Part shown: piece by piece, positions 34,448-42,794 of the stretch
Numbering within the stretch: position 1 is the stretch's first letter
Layout: every line of letters starts with the position of its first letter
From: Alphaproteobacteria bacterium
GTDB taxonomy: Bacteria; Pseudomonadota; Alphaproteobacteria; UBA828
Direction: 5' to 3'
Length of the DNA: 64,000 bases
Assembly: GCA_022826345.1 (NCBI GenBank)
Contig: JAJDVB010000023.1
Location: 1-64,000 of the forward strand
Program-made: the position numbers and the translations under genes
Notes under the pieces: model-generated
What the model was told of the DNA's origin: nothing
Databases searched by the model: none
The model's input: the letters and a program-made list of their open reading frames with translations, nothing else

Positions 34448-35650
34448 TCAGCCGTCGTAGTGTCCGACGATCGCCACGCTGCAGACGTTCTGCACGGGAT
34501 GGCCGCCCAGGTTGTGGGTCAGGCCGTAGCGCATGGAATCGATCTGGCGCTCCTCCGCGCGGCCGTGGAATTGCAGATAGATCTCATAGAGCATCCGCAG
34601 CCCGGAGGCTCCGATGGGGTGGCCGAAGCACTTCAGGCCGCCGTCGATCTGGCAGGGCATGTCGCCATCGGCGTCATAACGGCCGTCGAGCACGGCCTTC
34701 CAGGCTTGGCCCTCGTCTGCGAGGCCAAGGTCCTCCATCGTCACCAGCTCCGTGATCGAGAAGCAGTCGTGGACCTCGGTCGCGCTGATCTCCTTGCGCG
34801 GGTCGTCGATCCCGGCCTCTTCGTAGGCGCGCTGGGCGGCGATGCGCGTGGTCTTGAAGTGGGCGCCGTTCCAGCTGTTGAAACCGATTTCCTCGCCATT
34901 CGAGACGCTGAGCTGCAAGGCCTTGACCGTCACGACGTTGGTCTTGCCGAGGGTCATGGCGATCTCGGGCGTGGTGACGATCGCACAGGCCGCGCCGTCG
35001 CTGACGCCGCAGCAGTCGAACAGGCCGATGGGCTCGGCGACCATCGGGGCGCCGATGGCCTGCTCGTGGGTGATCTCGCGGCGCAAGTGCGCCTTGGGAT
35101 TGCGCGCGCCGTTCGCGTGGCTCTTGACCGAGACGTGCGCCATCGCGCGCTTGAGATCGTCCCTGTCGATGCCATGCGCGCCGCGATAGCCCGCCGCGAG
35201 CTGCGCGAAGGCGCCGGGGGCGGAGACGTTCGGCGCGAACAGGTCATTGGTCACCCCGCGGGTCCGGGCCGGCAGGCCGCCATAACCGGTGTCCTTCAGC
35301 TTCTCCACGCCGAGCGCGAGCGCAAAGTCCGCAGCGCCCGAGGCCACCGCGTAGCATGCGCCGCGGAAGGCTTCGGTTCCGCTCGCGCACATGTTTTCGA
35401 CATGGGTGACGGGGATGTAGCCGAGCCGCAGCGCAGTCGCGAGCGGAAGCGCGCTCGGCCCGACGTTGACGGAGTCGAACGCGGTGCTCAGCCACGCTGC
35501 GTCGATCTGCGAGCGTTCGATGCCGGCGTCGGCGATGCACTCCTCGAACGCTTCGGCCATCAGGTCCGAAGGCTCGGCATCCCAGCGCTCGCCGAACTTC
35601 GAGCACCCCATCCCGAGGATCGCGACCTTGTCCCGAATTCCGCTCGCCAT
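34448..35650 (-). CDS. Thiolase / SCP-x-type acetyl-CoA acetyltransferase
   Basis: The 400-residue thiolase-fold protein has the nucleophile Cys in VENMCASGTEAFRGA (near residue 88), ATEVHDCFSITEL and GGLKCFGHPIGASGLRMLYE, where the last Cys and His complete the site. It groups by eye with SCP-x or archaeal-type thiolases that act beside a DUF35 protein. It is directly downstream (26 bp) of the HMGCS-like/DUF35 fusion gene, and the two products may form a complex like the archaeal thiolase-HMGCS-DUF35 assembly or bacterial PhlACB; that is inference. Confidence 0.9.
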   Translation of the reverse strand: MASGIRDKVAILGMGCSKFGERWDAEPSDLMAEAFEECIADAGIERSQIDAAWLSTAFDSVNVGPSALPLATALRLGYIPVTHVENMCASGTEAFRGACYAVASGAADFALALGVEKLKDTGYGGLPARTRGVTNDLFAPNVSAPGAFAQLAAGYRGAHGIDRDDLKRAMAHVSVKSHANGARNPKAHLRREITHEQAIGAPMVAEPIGLFDCCGVSDGAACAIVTTPEIAMTLGKTNVVTVKALQLSVSNGEEIGFNSWNGAHFKTTRIAAQRAYEEAGIDDPRKEISATEVHDCFSITELVTMEDLGLADEGQAWKAVLDGRYDADGDMPCQIDGGLKCFGHPIGASGLRMLYEIYLQFHGRAEERQIDSMRYGLTHNLGGHPVQNVCSVAIVGHYDG

Positions 35651-35676
35651 GTCCGTTCCCCTCGTGTTGCGGGGCC

Positions 35677-37107
35677 CTAGTCGGGCGCCGCCTTCCAGAA
35701 ATACTGACGCATCCCGCGCCGCTCATCCACATGCTTGATTCTGAAGCGCATGCTCGCCCGCGTGCCGACGTCGAATCTCTCGGGCTCCACCTCCGTGAAC
35801 TCCACCATGGTCCGGCCGCCGCCTTCGAACTCGACGAGGCCGAGGTAGGCGGGCGGGTCCATCGAGAACACGAGATGGTCGGCGGTGAAGGTCTTCACCG
35901 TGGCCGGCACGTCCGCCATGGGGTGGGGCTCCTGCGTGTCCTTGGCGCCGCAGTTGGGGTTCACGCAGTAGATCGCCTTCGGGTACTGCACCGTGCCGCA
36001 GCGCGCGCAGCGGCCACCGACGAAACCGGTCACACCCTCCCGGTTGCGGTACTGCGCGGTGAGCGCCGGCGAGCGGTCGAGTTCGGCGCGCTTGCCGTAC
36101 TCACGCTCGACCACGCCGCAATAGGTCAGGAACTTGCTGTAGTTGGTTTCCTCGACCCGCCGCTCCAGCCACCCGGCGACGCCGCGCTTGGGCCGTGCCG
36201 TGCCGATCGCTTCGGTAGCGCGGAACACCAGCGCATCGCAGCCCTGCCCGAACCCGGTGACGACGAGAGTCTGCCCCGGCTCAGCGCTCGCCAACTCGGC
36301 CGCCAGCATGAGCAGCGGCTGTGCCGTGCCGCATTGACCGACCGTGCTCATCATCGGGTCCCCGACCGCTTCGGCAGCAATGCCGCACGCCCTGGCGACG
36401 CTCTCCGGCACCCGCCTCAGGTGGCACGGAACGATAAGGCGGTCGACGGCTGCGGGCTCGATGCCGGCCTTCGCGAGCGCCGAAGCCACCGCCTGTGGCA
36501 CCAGCTTCAACCAGCCCTCGTCGCGAATCCAGCGGTCTTCCCAGGCGTAGTCGTAGACGTCGCCGCTCGCGCGGAAATGATCGATAAAGTCCGCGGCGAC
36601 GGTGGCCGACCCGAGCAGCGTCGCGATCTCTCCCTCGGAGCCCACCTGGAGAGCGGCCGCTCCGTCGCCCGACAGCATCTCCATCGGGCTGCCGACGCGG
36701 GCCTTGCGCCGGTCGGCCGTCACCACGAGCGCCTGTGCCCCCGCCGCCGCAGTGTCGAGCGCGCTCATCAGCGCGGTGGTCGAGGCGCGGAGCGAGCCCG
36801 CCACATCCATGGTGCGGAGCTCGCTGCCGAGGTTCAGGGCGTCGGCGACGATGCCAGCGTTCTGGCGGACGGCGAACGGGTGCGTCGTCGATGCGAGGAA
36901 GAGCGCCTGGACCGGCGCGGCCAGGCCCATGTCGCGCGCCGCCTCCACAGCCATCGTCACCGTGTCCTCATCCCAGCTGCACATGGTGCGCTCGCCGCGG
37001 GCCAGACCGCGGAGGGATGCGTCGAACCAGGTATTGGCGGCCGCTATTGCCGAGCGTTGAAGACGTCGGCGCGGCAGATAAGCGCCGTAGGCGGTGATGC
37101 CGGGCAC
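35677..37107 (-). CDS. HMG-CoA-synthase-like / KAS III-like domain fused to DUF35 zinc-ribbon OB-fold
   Basis: The 476-residue fusion starts with a thiolase-superfamily domain (ITAYGAYLPRRRL opening, LDTAAAGAQALVVTAD, LSGDGAAALQVG). It ends with a zinc ribbon of Cys367, Cys370, Cys381 and Cys386 plus an OB-fold (LGLVEFEGGGRTMVEFTEVEPERFDVGT), the DUF35/ChsH2 layout. In canonical enzymes a catalytic Cys sits in the segment corresponding to residues 101-113; here it reads DVAGSLRASTTAL with no Cys. His229 in VPCHL remains. GTG start with CCGGAG upstream. It may be a scaffold for the thiolase, or use another residue. Confidence 0.85.
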   Translation of the reverse strand: MPGITAYGAYLPRRRLQRSAIAAANTWFDASLRGLARGERTMCSWDEDTVTMAVEAARDMGLAAPVQALFLASTTHPFAVRQNAGIVADALNLGSELRTMDVAGSLRASTTALMSALDTAAAGAQALVVTADRRKARVGSPMEMLSGDGAAALQVGSEGEIATLLGSATVAADFIDHFRASGDVYDYAWEDRWIRDEGWLKLVPQAVASALAKAGIEPAAVDRLIVPCHLRRVPESVARACGIAAEAVGDPMMSTVGQCGTAQPLLMLAAELASAEPGQTLVVTGFGQGCDALVFRATEAIGTARPKRGVAGWLERRVEETNYSKFLTYCGVVEREYGKRAELDRSPALTAQYRNREGVTGFVGGRCARCGTVQYPKAIYCVNPNCGAKDTQEPHPMADVPATVKTFTADHLVFSMDPPAYLGLVEFEGGGRTMVEFTEVEPERFDVGTRASMRFRIKHVDERRGMRQYFWKAAPD

Positions 37108-37196
37108 GTCAGGACTCCGGAGATGTGCGCTTACGCAACCGAGGGCGGGCCATACTACACAGATGCTTTGGCAAGGCTAACCGGGGGACGACGCAT

Positions 37197-37907
37197 TCAG
37201 AGGCCGAGGTAGGCAGCCCTGACGTTGTCGTCCTTGATGAGCTCGTTGGCCGGCCCCTGGAGCACGAGCGAGCCCTGCTCCAGCACGTAGCCGTGGGAGG
37301 CGACGCTCAGCGCCAGCGCGGCATTCTGCTCCACCAGAACCACGCCGACGTTCTCATCGACGGTGAGCACGCGGAGTGTCTCCATGATCCTCTGCTCGAT
37401 CACCGGCGCAAGTCCGATGGAGGGCTCGTCCAGGAGTAGCAGCTTGGGGTCGGACATGAGCGCGCGGCCGAAGGCCAGCATCTGCTGCTCGCCGCCGCTC
37501 AGATCGCGCGCGAGCTGGCGCCGACGGTCCTTGAGAATGGGGAAGTGCTGGTAGATCCGGTCCAAGTCGCGGCGGATGGCCTTCCTGTCCTTACGCAGAT
37601 AGGCGCCCACCATCAGGTTGTCGTAGACGCTGATGCGCGGGAAGAGCTCGCGCCCCTCCGGCACGTGCGAGATTCCCATGCGCACGATGGCGGTGGGCGA
37701 GGCTGCGTCGATCCGCTCGCCGAGGAAGCGAATCTCCCCCGACTCAGGCCGGATCAGGCCCGAGATGGTCTTGAGCAGGGTCGTCTTGCCGGCACCGTTG
37801 CTGCCGACGATGGTCGTGATCGTCCTCTCTTCCGCCGAGATCGATACCTCGGAGAGCGCCGAGATCAGATCGTACTTGACCGTCAGATCTTGGGTCTCAA
37901 GCATCAT
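37197..37907 (-). CDS. livF: Branched-chain amino-acid-type ABC importer ATPase LivF
   Basis: The 236-residue ATPase has Walker A GSNGAGKTT, signature DLSGGEQQM, Walker B KLLLLDEPSIGLAP and the LivF hallmark EGRELFPRISVYDNLMVGAYLR. It hydrolyses ATP together with LivG to drive import. It overlaps the livG stop by 11 bases, suggesting coupled translation. It is the last gene of a five-gene importer operon; the next gene downstream (HMGCS-like fusion) begins 89 bases later. Confidence 0.94.
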   Translation of the reverse strand: MMLETQDLTVKYDLISALSEVSISAEERTITTIVGSNGAGKTTLLKTISGLIRPESGEIRFLGERIDAASPTAIVRMGISHVPEGRELFPRISVYDNLMVGAYLRKDRKAIRRDLDRIYQHFPILKDRRRQLARDLSGGEQQMLAFGRALMSDPKLLLLDEPSIGLAPVIEQRIMETLRVLTVDENVGVVLVEQNAALALSVASHGYVLEQGSLVLQGPANELIKDDNVRAAYLGL

Positions 37908-38667
37908 GGCGTGACGGCTTCCCGAGATAGGCCTCGATGACGGCCGGGTTGCTGGTCACCTCGTCCGCCGTGCCTTCGGCGATCTTCTCGCCGAAGTCGA
38001 TCACGGTGATGAGCTCGCAGACACTGAGCACGGAGCGCACGTCGTGCTCGACCAGGAGTATCGTGATGCCGTGGTCGCGCAGACCCGCGATCTTCTGCGC
38101 AACGCTGATCTTTTCGGTCGGGTTGAGGCCGGCGAGCGGCTCGTCCAGCATCAAGAGCGTCGGCCTGACAGCGAGCGCGGTAGCGATCGAGAGCACCCGC
38201 TGCATGCCGGCAGGAAGAAGACGTGCGGTCGTTTCCGCATCGTCCGAAAGCGCCATGAAGTCGAGAATCCACTCGGTGCTCTCGTCCACGCTTTCGAACT
38301 GCGGCAGCCTCTCGAGGGAGGGCCGCGGCCTCGCCCCCCGGCGCCCGGCGTGGACGTGATGGCCCATCGCCACGTTCTCGCGCACCGTCATCTCGCGGTA
38401 GATGCTGGTGAGCTGAAAGGTGCGGACGAGCCCGCGCTTGGCAATCTGGTGCGGCCGCTTGCCCTTGATGGAGTGGCCCTGGAAGCGCACCTCGCCGGAA
38501 GTGGGCTTCAGGAAGCCGCTGATGAGGTGGAACATCGTCGTCTTGCCGGAGCCGTTCGGCCCGATGAGACCCCGAATCTGCCCCTCCGGAATCTCGAAGG
38601 AGATTCCCTTCACCGCGGCCAGCTTGCCGAAGCGTTTGGCGACGTTATCGACTTCGAGGATCGCCAC
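37897..38667 (-). CDS. livG: Branched-chain amino-acid-type ABC importer ATPase LivG
   Basis: The 256-residue ATPase has Walker A GPNGSGKTT, the LivG hallmark KRGLVRTFQLTSIYREMTVRENVAMG, Walker B TLLMLDEPLAGLNP and His in LLVEHD. The signature motif is degenerate (LLPAGMQRVLSIATAL rather than LSGGQ), as also happens in some LivG-like proteins. The C-terminus ends with AEGTADEVTSNPAVIEAYLG, the typical LivG tail. The start is GTG; it lies three bases after the livM stop. Confidence 0.92.
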   Translation of the reverse strand: MAILEVDNVAKRFGKLAAVKGISFEIPEGQIRGLIGPNGSGKTTMFHLISGFLKPTSGEVRFQGHSIKGKRPHQIAKRGLVRTFQLTSIYREMTVRENVAMGHHVHAGRRGARPRPSLERLPQFESVDESTEWILDFMALSDDAETTARLLPAGMQRVLSIATALAVRPTLLMLDEPLAGLNPTEKISVAQKIAGLRDHGITILLVEHDVRSVLSVCELITVIDFGEKIAEGTADEVTSNPAVIEAYLGKPSRHDA

Positions 38668-38670
38668 TGG

Positions 38671-39696
38671 TCACTGCCTCTGCCGGGCTCCGCCCGGCGG
38701 TCTATCACCGCGGCTCCCCCACCAGCGCCGTGCGCGCTGCACGAGGCGGATGATGACCATCTCCAGTCCGCCTTCCGCCAACAGGATCACGGCGAGGACG
38801 CTGACGCCCCAGAGCAGCGGAATCCACTGCGTGAAGTCCCGGAACACCTCTTCCAGCGCGGTCAAATAGAGCAGGCCGACGAGCGGCCCCCAGAAGGTCG
38901 TGACGCCGCCGACGATAGCCGCCGCCACCAGCTTGAACATGAGGACCGAGCTGAAGTCCAGCGGATTGATCAACCCGTTGAAGTTCGCGTAGAGCACGCC
39001 GCTGAAGCCCGCGACCACAGAGCCCATGACGAAGGGGAGGGTCCGCAGCGCCCAGGTGTTGATGCCGATCGATTCCGACAGCTCCTCGTTGGCGGCCACC
39101 GCCTTGATCGTGTTGCCGAGGCGCGAGAGGTCGAAGCGGTAGAGCAATAGGCCAACGACCACGGCGAGCGCCAACGCCAGATAGTAGAAGCCGACGCTGT
39201 TGCCGAAATCCATCCCGAGGATGGGCTCCGGCCGCGGGATGAAGGAGATGCCGTAGGTGCCGCCGGTGATGCCGCTGAACTGGACATAGCACTGGCGCAG
39301 CGCTTCGCCCGCCGCAAAGGTGCTCAGGAAGAAATAATAGTGTCGGGTGCGCAGCACCGGATAGGCGATGATCATCGCGAAGGCACCCGCGATCAGCGCG
39401 CCGAGGAAGAACGTCGCCCAGAACGACCAGGGCGTCTCTAGCGTCGTGAGCACCGCCGTCGTGTAGGCGCCGAGGCCGGCCGTCGAAATGTGCGCGAACG
39501 ACCAGCCGCCCATGGTCGTAATCAGCCGGTAGCCCATCAACGAGACCGCGTTGATGGTGAAGAGCACCAGCACGCTCTGCCAGTAGACCGAGAGTGCGTG
39601 GGGCAGTGCCACCAGCAGCGGCAGCGCGATGCCGGTGCCGACACACGCCCGCAAGAAAATCTTGTTGGCCTGTCGGTTGGCGGCGCGGTTGATCAT
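38671..39696 (-). CDS. livM: Branched-chain amino-acid-type ABC importer permease LivM
   Basis: From the ATG at 39696, which overlaps the livH stop as ATGA, the product is 341 residues with about nine membrane segments. LivM landmarks are NAVSLMGYRLITTMGGWSFAH, TRHYYFFLSTFA, RLGNTIKAVAANEELSESIGIN and AIVGGVTTFWGPLVG. A longer frame beginning at 39891 is an artefact of GC-rich DNA. It forms the pore with LivH. Confidence 0.92.
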   Translation of the reverse strand: MINRAANRQANKIFLRACVGTGIALPLLVALPHALSVYWQSVLVLFTINAVSLMGYRLITTMGGWSFAHISTAGLGAYTTAVLTTLETPWSFWATFFLGALIAGAFAMIIAYPVLRTRHYYFFLSTFAAGEALRQCYVQFSGITGGTYGISFIPRPEPILGMDFGNSVGFYYLALALAVVVGLLLYRFDLSRLGNTIKAVAANEELSESIGINTWALRTLPFVMGSVVAGFSGVLYANFNGLINPLDFSSVLMFKLVAAAIVGGVTTFWGPLVGLLYLTALEEVFRDFTQWIPLLWGVSVLAVILLAEGGLEMVIIRLVQRARRWWGSRGDRPPGGARQRQ

Positions 39697-40556
39697 TCGC
39701 GCGCCCCGAGCAGCCCGCTCGGCAGAAAGGAGAGCACTAGCAGCATGATGATGGCGTCGACCATCGGCGCGAATTTGCCCGCGCCGAACGTCGTCATGAG
39801 CGTGTCGATGATGCCGAACAGGAAGGCGGCGACCACGGCGCCGGAAAGGCTGCCGATACCGCCGACGATGATGATGATGAAGGCGCGCCAAAGCGCCTCA
39901 CCGCCCATGAACGGGCTGATGATGAGCACGCTGCCCATGAGCACGCCGGAAATCGCCGCCAGCGCCGAGCCCACGAACATGGTCGTGAGCGCGATGTGGT
40001 TCATGCTGATGCCCTGCAGCATGGCGCCGGTTCGGTTCTGCGCGGTCGCGCGGACGGCGCGCCCGAGATCGGTGTGCATCAGGAAGAGATAGAGGCCGCC
40101 CATCATCACGACGGTGAAGCCGAACACCACCAGCCTCTGAATCGGCAGGACCATGCCCTCGAACAGGATGAAGCCCGGAAACGGCGCCGGGACAGACTGC
40201 CCCATTGGGCCGATGGCCTTCACGACCGCCACCTGAAGGACATAGGAGAGCCCGAGTGTCGCCATGAATATCGAGAAGGGCTGTTCCCGCAATCGATGGA
40301 AGATCGAGAGCTGGACCAGGATCCCGAGTATCCCGACCACTGCCGCGCCGACGATCAGGGCGATAATGAAGGTCGCACCCGGAGGCAGGATGCCGGTGAA
40401 GGCGTTGATCAACAGCCAGAGCGCGTAGCCGCCGAACATGTAGAACTCGCCATGCGCGAAGTTGATGGTGCGCATGACGCCGAAGACGAGCGCGAGCCCG
40501 ACCGCGAAGGACACATAGAAGGTGCTGAGAAAGATGATGTTGGCGACGATTTGCAT
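39693..40556 (-). CDS. livH: Branched-chain amino-acid-type ABC importer permease LivH
   Basis: The 287-residue permease has about eight membrane segments and the LivH opening FYVSFAVGLALVFGVMRTINFAHGEFYMFGGY, plus GRAVRATAQNRTGAMLQGI and IIIVGGIGSLSGAVVAAFLFG. It is separated from the binding-protein gene upstream by 172 bp containing a strong hairpin, consistent with reduced expression relative to that protein. Confidence 0.93.
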   Translation of the reverse strand: MQIVANIIFLSTFYVSFAVGLALVFGVMRTINFAHGEFYMFGGYALWLLINAFTGILPPGATFIIALIVGAAVVGILGILVQLSIFHRLREQPFSIFMATLGLSYVLQVAVVKAIGPMGQSVPAPFPGFILFEGMVLPIQRLVVFGFTVVMMGGLYLFLMHTDLGRAVRATAQNRTGAMLQGISMNHIALTTMFVGSALAAISGVLMGSVLIISPFMGGEALWRAFIIIIVGGIGSLSGAVVAAFLFGIIDTLMTTFGAGKFAPMVDAIIMLLVLSFLPSGLLGARE

Positions 40557-40664
40557 GTCGTTACGGCCGCTATGACCGCCTAATGCCTAGCGCTGTCGCC
40601 GCGCGCGGCGGGGCCGAGCGGGCCAGCCGCTCGTGGTATGCGCCTGCCGGGTATCGAAAATGGA

Positions 40665-40706
40665 CGGGCCGGGAACGACGCCGCACGCGACGCGCTTCCC
40701 GGCCCG
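40665..40706 (-). terminator. Partial terminator or processing hairpin after the Liv binding protein
   Basis: An 11-bp perfect stem (40665-40675 with 40696-40706) with a 20-base loop lies between the binding-protein stop and livH. On the minus strand it is followed by TCCATTTT, a weak T-rich tract, so partial termination is possible. The arrangement parallels the hairpin at 5632-5663 in the sugar importer. Confidence 0.6.
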
Positions 40707-40728
40707 CAAAACCAGCCGTTTCAGTGGC

Positions 40729-42018
40729 TTATCTGAATACCTGACCGCCTGCCTCGAGGACGGGCAGGGCAACGGCCATGTTCTCCTCCCACCACGCGGC
40801 GTGGTCAAGGAGATGGTCGAGCACCAGGTTTCCGTCCGCACCGAGGTTGTAGATCGGCAACGGCGTCAGCAGGTGGTTGTTGGCGCCATAGATCTCCTCA
40901 CCGCCCCACCTGGAGGGACCGAAGATCGGGTGATCGACAACCTCCGCGCCGAGCAGGGTCTTCATCACGACCTCGGAATCGATGCTGGGCGACATCCTGA
41001 TCCCAGCCTCGATCGTGCCGATCGCGGCATAGCCGATCGGGGTGTAGGGCGACCACTGGTCTTCGCCGAACTGCTCCACGTAGGTGGTGTAGAGTTCGTG
41101 ACCCTTGGCGCTGAAGGACGCCTCGGAGGCTTCGAACGCGTAGCCGAAATACATCCGCCCGGCGAGCACCTCGGCGGGCACCCGCTTCAGGATGAGCGGC
41201 ATGGTGAAGCCCTCGGCGCAATAGACGCCCTTGAAGCCGAGCTGCTCGACGGTCTCGACCATGATGGCGAGCTGCGCCGGCACGAAGCCGAGCTGACAGA
41301 TCATGTCCGGCTCGGACGCCATCAGCGGCGTGAGCAGGCCGAGCATGTCCTTGGTCGCGTCAGGCGAATAGCTCTCGTTGTAGACGATCTCCGCCTGATC
41401 CGGGTGCGCCGCCACGCCGGCCTCGAAATAGGCCTTGGCCGCGAGGCCGTAGGACGCGTCCGCGGTGATGATGGCGACCTTCTTTACGTCCGGGTTGGCG
41501 GTGAGCGCGCGGCTTGCGACCAGCATGTAGGCCGCCGGCGAACCCGTGATGCCGCCGATCAGGTACGGGTGATCCTTGCTCAGATAGCCCGCGCCGTAGG
41601 ACGTGGTAAGCACGTGGTGGTCGGTGGTCATCTGGGCGATCGCCTGCCGGCTGCCCGGTGTGAAGGTCTGCAGCATGAACTTGATACCGTCGTCCAGGAT
41701 GGCGCGACGGCCGGCCTTCAGCTCCTCGCCCGGGATGTAGCAGACGTTGTCGTACGCCTTGATCTCGATCATGTAGCGCTTGCCGTCGCCGGCCAGAAGA
41801 CCGCCCTCGGCATTGAGCTGATCCGCCCATATCTGCATGCCACGGGTGATGGGAATCCCCCATTGCCCGCAATCGCCGGCCTGCGGCTGGATCGCGCCCA
41901 CTTGGAGCGTCTCCTGCGCCGATGCCGTTTCGGTGGTGGCTGTGACGGCCATGCCCAAAGCGGCCGCACCGGCGACTGCCGACAATGCAAGCCTGGGAAT
42001 GCCCCTAGTTTTCCTCAT
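40729..42018 (-). CDS. Branched-chain amino-acid-type ABC importer binding protein
   Basis: From the ATG at 42018 (GGAGGGAGATGGG upstream) the product is 429 residues. A signal peptide (MRKTRGIPRLALSAVAGAAALGMAV, cleavage near ASAQ-ET) is followed by the Leu/Ile/Val-binding fold: LQVGAIQPQAGDCGQWGIPI, WADQLNAEGGLLAGDGKRYMIE, TPGSRQAIAQMTTDHHVLT and KVAIITADASYGLAAKAYFE. Such proteins bind amino acids, amides, urea or aromatic acids; the real ligand may be the substrate of this catabolic region. It is the promoter-proximal gene of the liv operon. Confidence 0.92.
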   Translation of the reverse strand: MRKTRGIPRLALSAVAGAAALGMAVTATTETASAQETLQVGAIQPQAGDCGQWGIPITRGMQIWADQLNAEGGLLAGDGKRYMIEIKAYDNVCYIPGEELKAGRRAILDDGIKFMLQTFTPGSRQAIAQMTTDHHVLTTSYGAGYLSKDHPYLIGGITGSPAAYMLVASRALTANPDVKKVAIITADASYGLAAKAYFEAGVAAHPDQAEIVYNESYSPDATKDMLGLLTPLMASEPDMICQLGFVPAQLAIMVETVEQLGFKGVYCAEGFTMPLILKRVPAEVLAGRMYFGYAFEASEASFSAKGHELYTTYVEQFGEDQWSPYTPIGYAAIGTIEAGIRMSPSIDSEVVMKTLLGAEVVDHPIFGPSRWGGEEIYGANNHLLTPLPIYNLGADGNLVLDHLLDHAAWWEENMAVALPVLEAGGQVFR

Positions 42019-42053
42019 AGTTCCCATCTCCCTCCGTGTCAGAACCGCCATCG

Positions 42054-42082
42054 CTTTTAGAGACATTGCCCAGCCCCGTCAA
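42054..42082 (-). promoter_or_regulatory. Candidate sigma70 promoter for the liv operon
   Basis: On the minus strand TTGACG (42077-42082) and TAAAAG (42054-42059) are spaced by 17 bp, predicting a start near 42047 and a leader of about 30 bases before the binding-protein ATG. It lies in the 126-bp divergent region shared with the GNAT gene. Confidence 0.5.
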
Positions 42083-42144
42083 TCGACGGCGGTTGAACCG
42101 GCGAAGCGTTCATGGGATGGACAATTTCGACGATGGGGGAGCGG

Positions 42145-42780
42145 ATGAGCCGGGGCGCCACGAGCGAATTCAGTCTCCGCTTGATGACGGCGGATGACAT
42201 CGGGCGGGTCCCTGTGGGCTGCCAGGGCGGCGAAGCGGCGCTCAGGGCGCGGATTGCCGACGTAGGCTCCGCAGCCGTCCTCGCCTTCGACGGCGCCCAG
42301 CATGTGGCCCAGCTCCAGTTCCGTCGTTACGACCGTGCGTGCCGCTCGCCCGACGGTCTGTGGAACCCACTCTACTGGGGCGAGTTCGGCGACTCCGCGC
42401 CTGCCCTGCCCGCCGATAGCCTCTCGATCTTCTGCTACCACGTGGGCCAGCTCGACGAGTCCGAGCGCCGGGATGCGCGCTACCAGGGCCGGGGCCTCGG
42501 CGTGGCACTCCTAGATTATCTGCTCGATTGGGCCGCTGGCGCGGGCTTCGCGGCGATTGCGGCGAAGGCGACGCCACCGCACCGGGCGGTGATGGGCTTC
42601 ATGGGCGGCCAGCCAGCGAGCGTCTATGAGGCGTGCGGCTTCACGGTCGAGGCGAGCTGGATTGACAGGCAATTGCTCGATGTGGTCCATGAGAAGGCGC
42701 TGGTGCCCGAGGGGACCACGCCCGATGTAGCGGCCCGCGTGAGCCTCTGCGTGAAGGCTCTCGCGGGTAGTATCGAATAG
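42145..42780 (+). CDS. GNAT-family N-acetyltransferase
   Basis: The 211-residue protein has one GNAT domain. The acetyl-CoA pyrophosphate loop is YQGRGLGVALLDYLLDWA, preceded by LSIFCYHVGQL and followed by ASVYEACGFTVEASWID. The N-terminal part (LRLMTADDIGRVPVGCQGGEAAL) is characteristic of an uncharacterised subgroup. The substrate is unknown. The start was placed at 42145 after GGGGGAGCGG; an ATG at 42112 is possible. It is the first gene of the long plus-strand block. Confidence 0.75.
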   Translation: MSRGATSEFSLRLMTADDIGRVPVGCQGGEAALRARIADVGSAAVLAFDGAQHVAQLQFRRYDRACRSPDGLWNPLYWGEFGDSAPALPADSLSIFCYHVGQLDESERRDARYQGRGLGVALLDYLLDWAAGAGFAAIAAKATPPHRAVMGFMGGQPASVYEACGFTVEASWIDRQLLDVVHEKALVPEGTTPDVAARVSLCVKALAGSIE

Positions 42781-42794
42781 TCCAGGGGAGGGGT

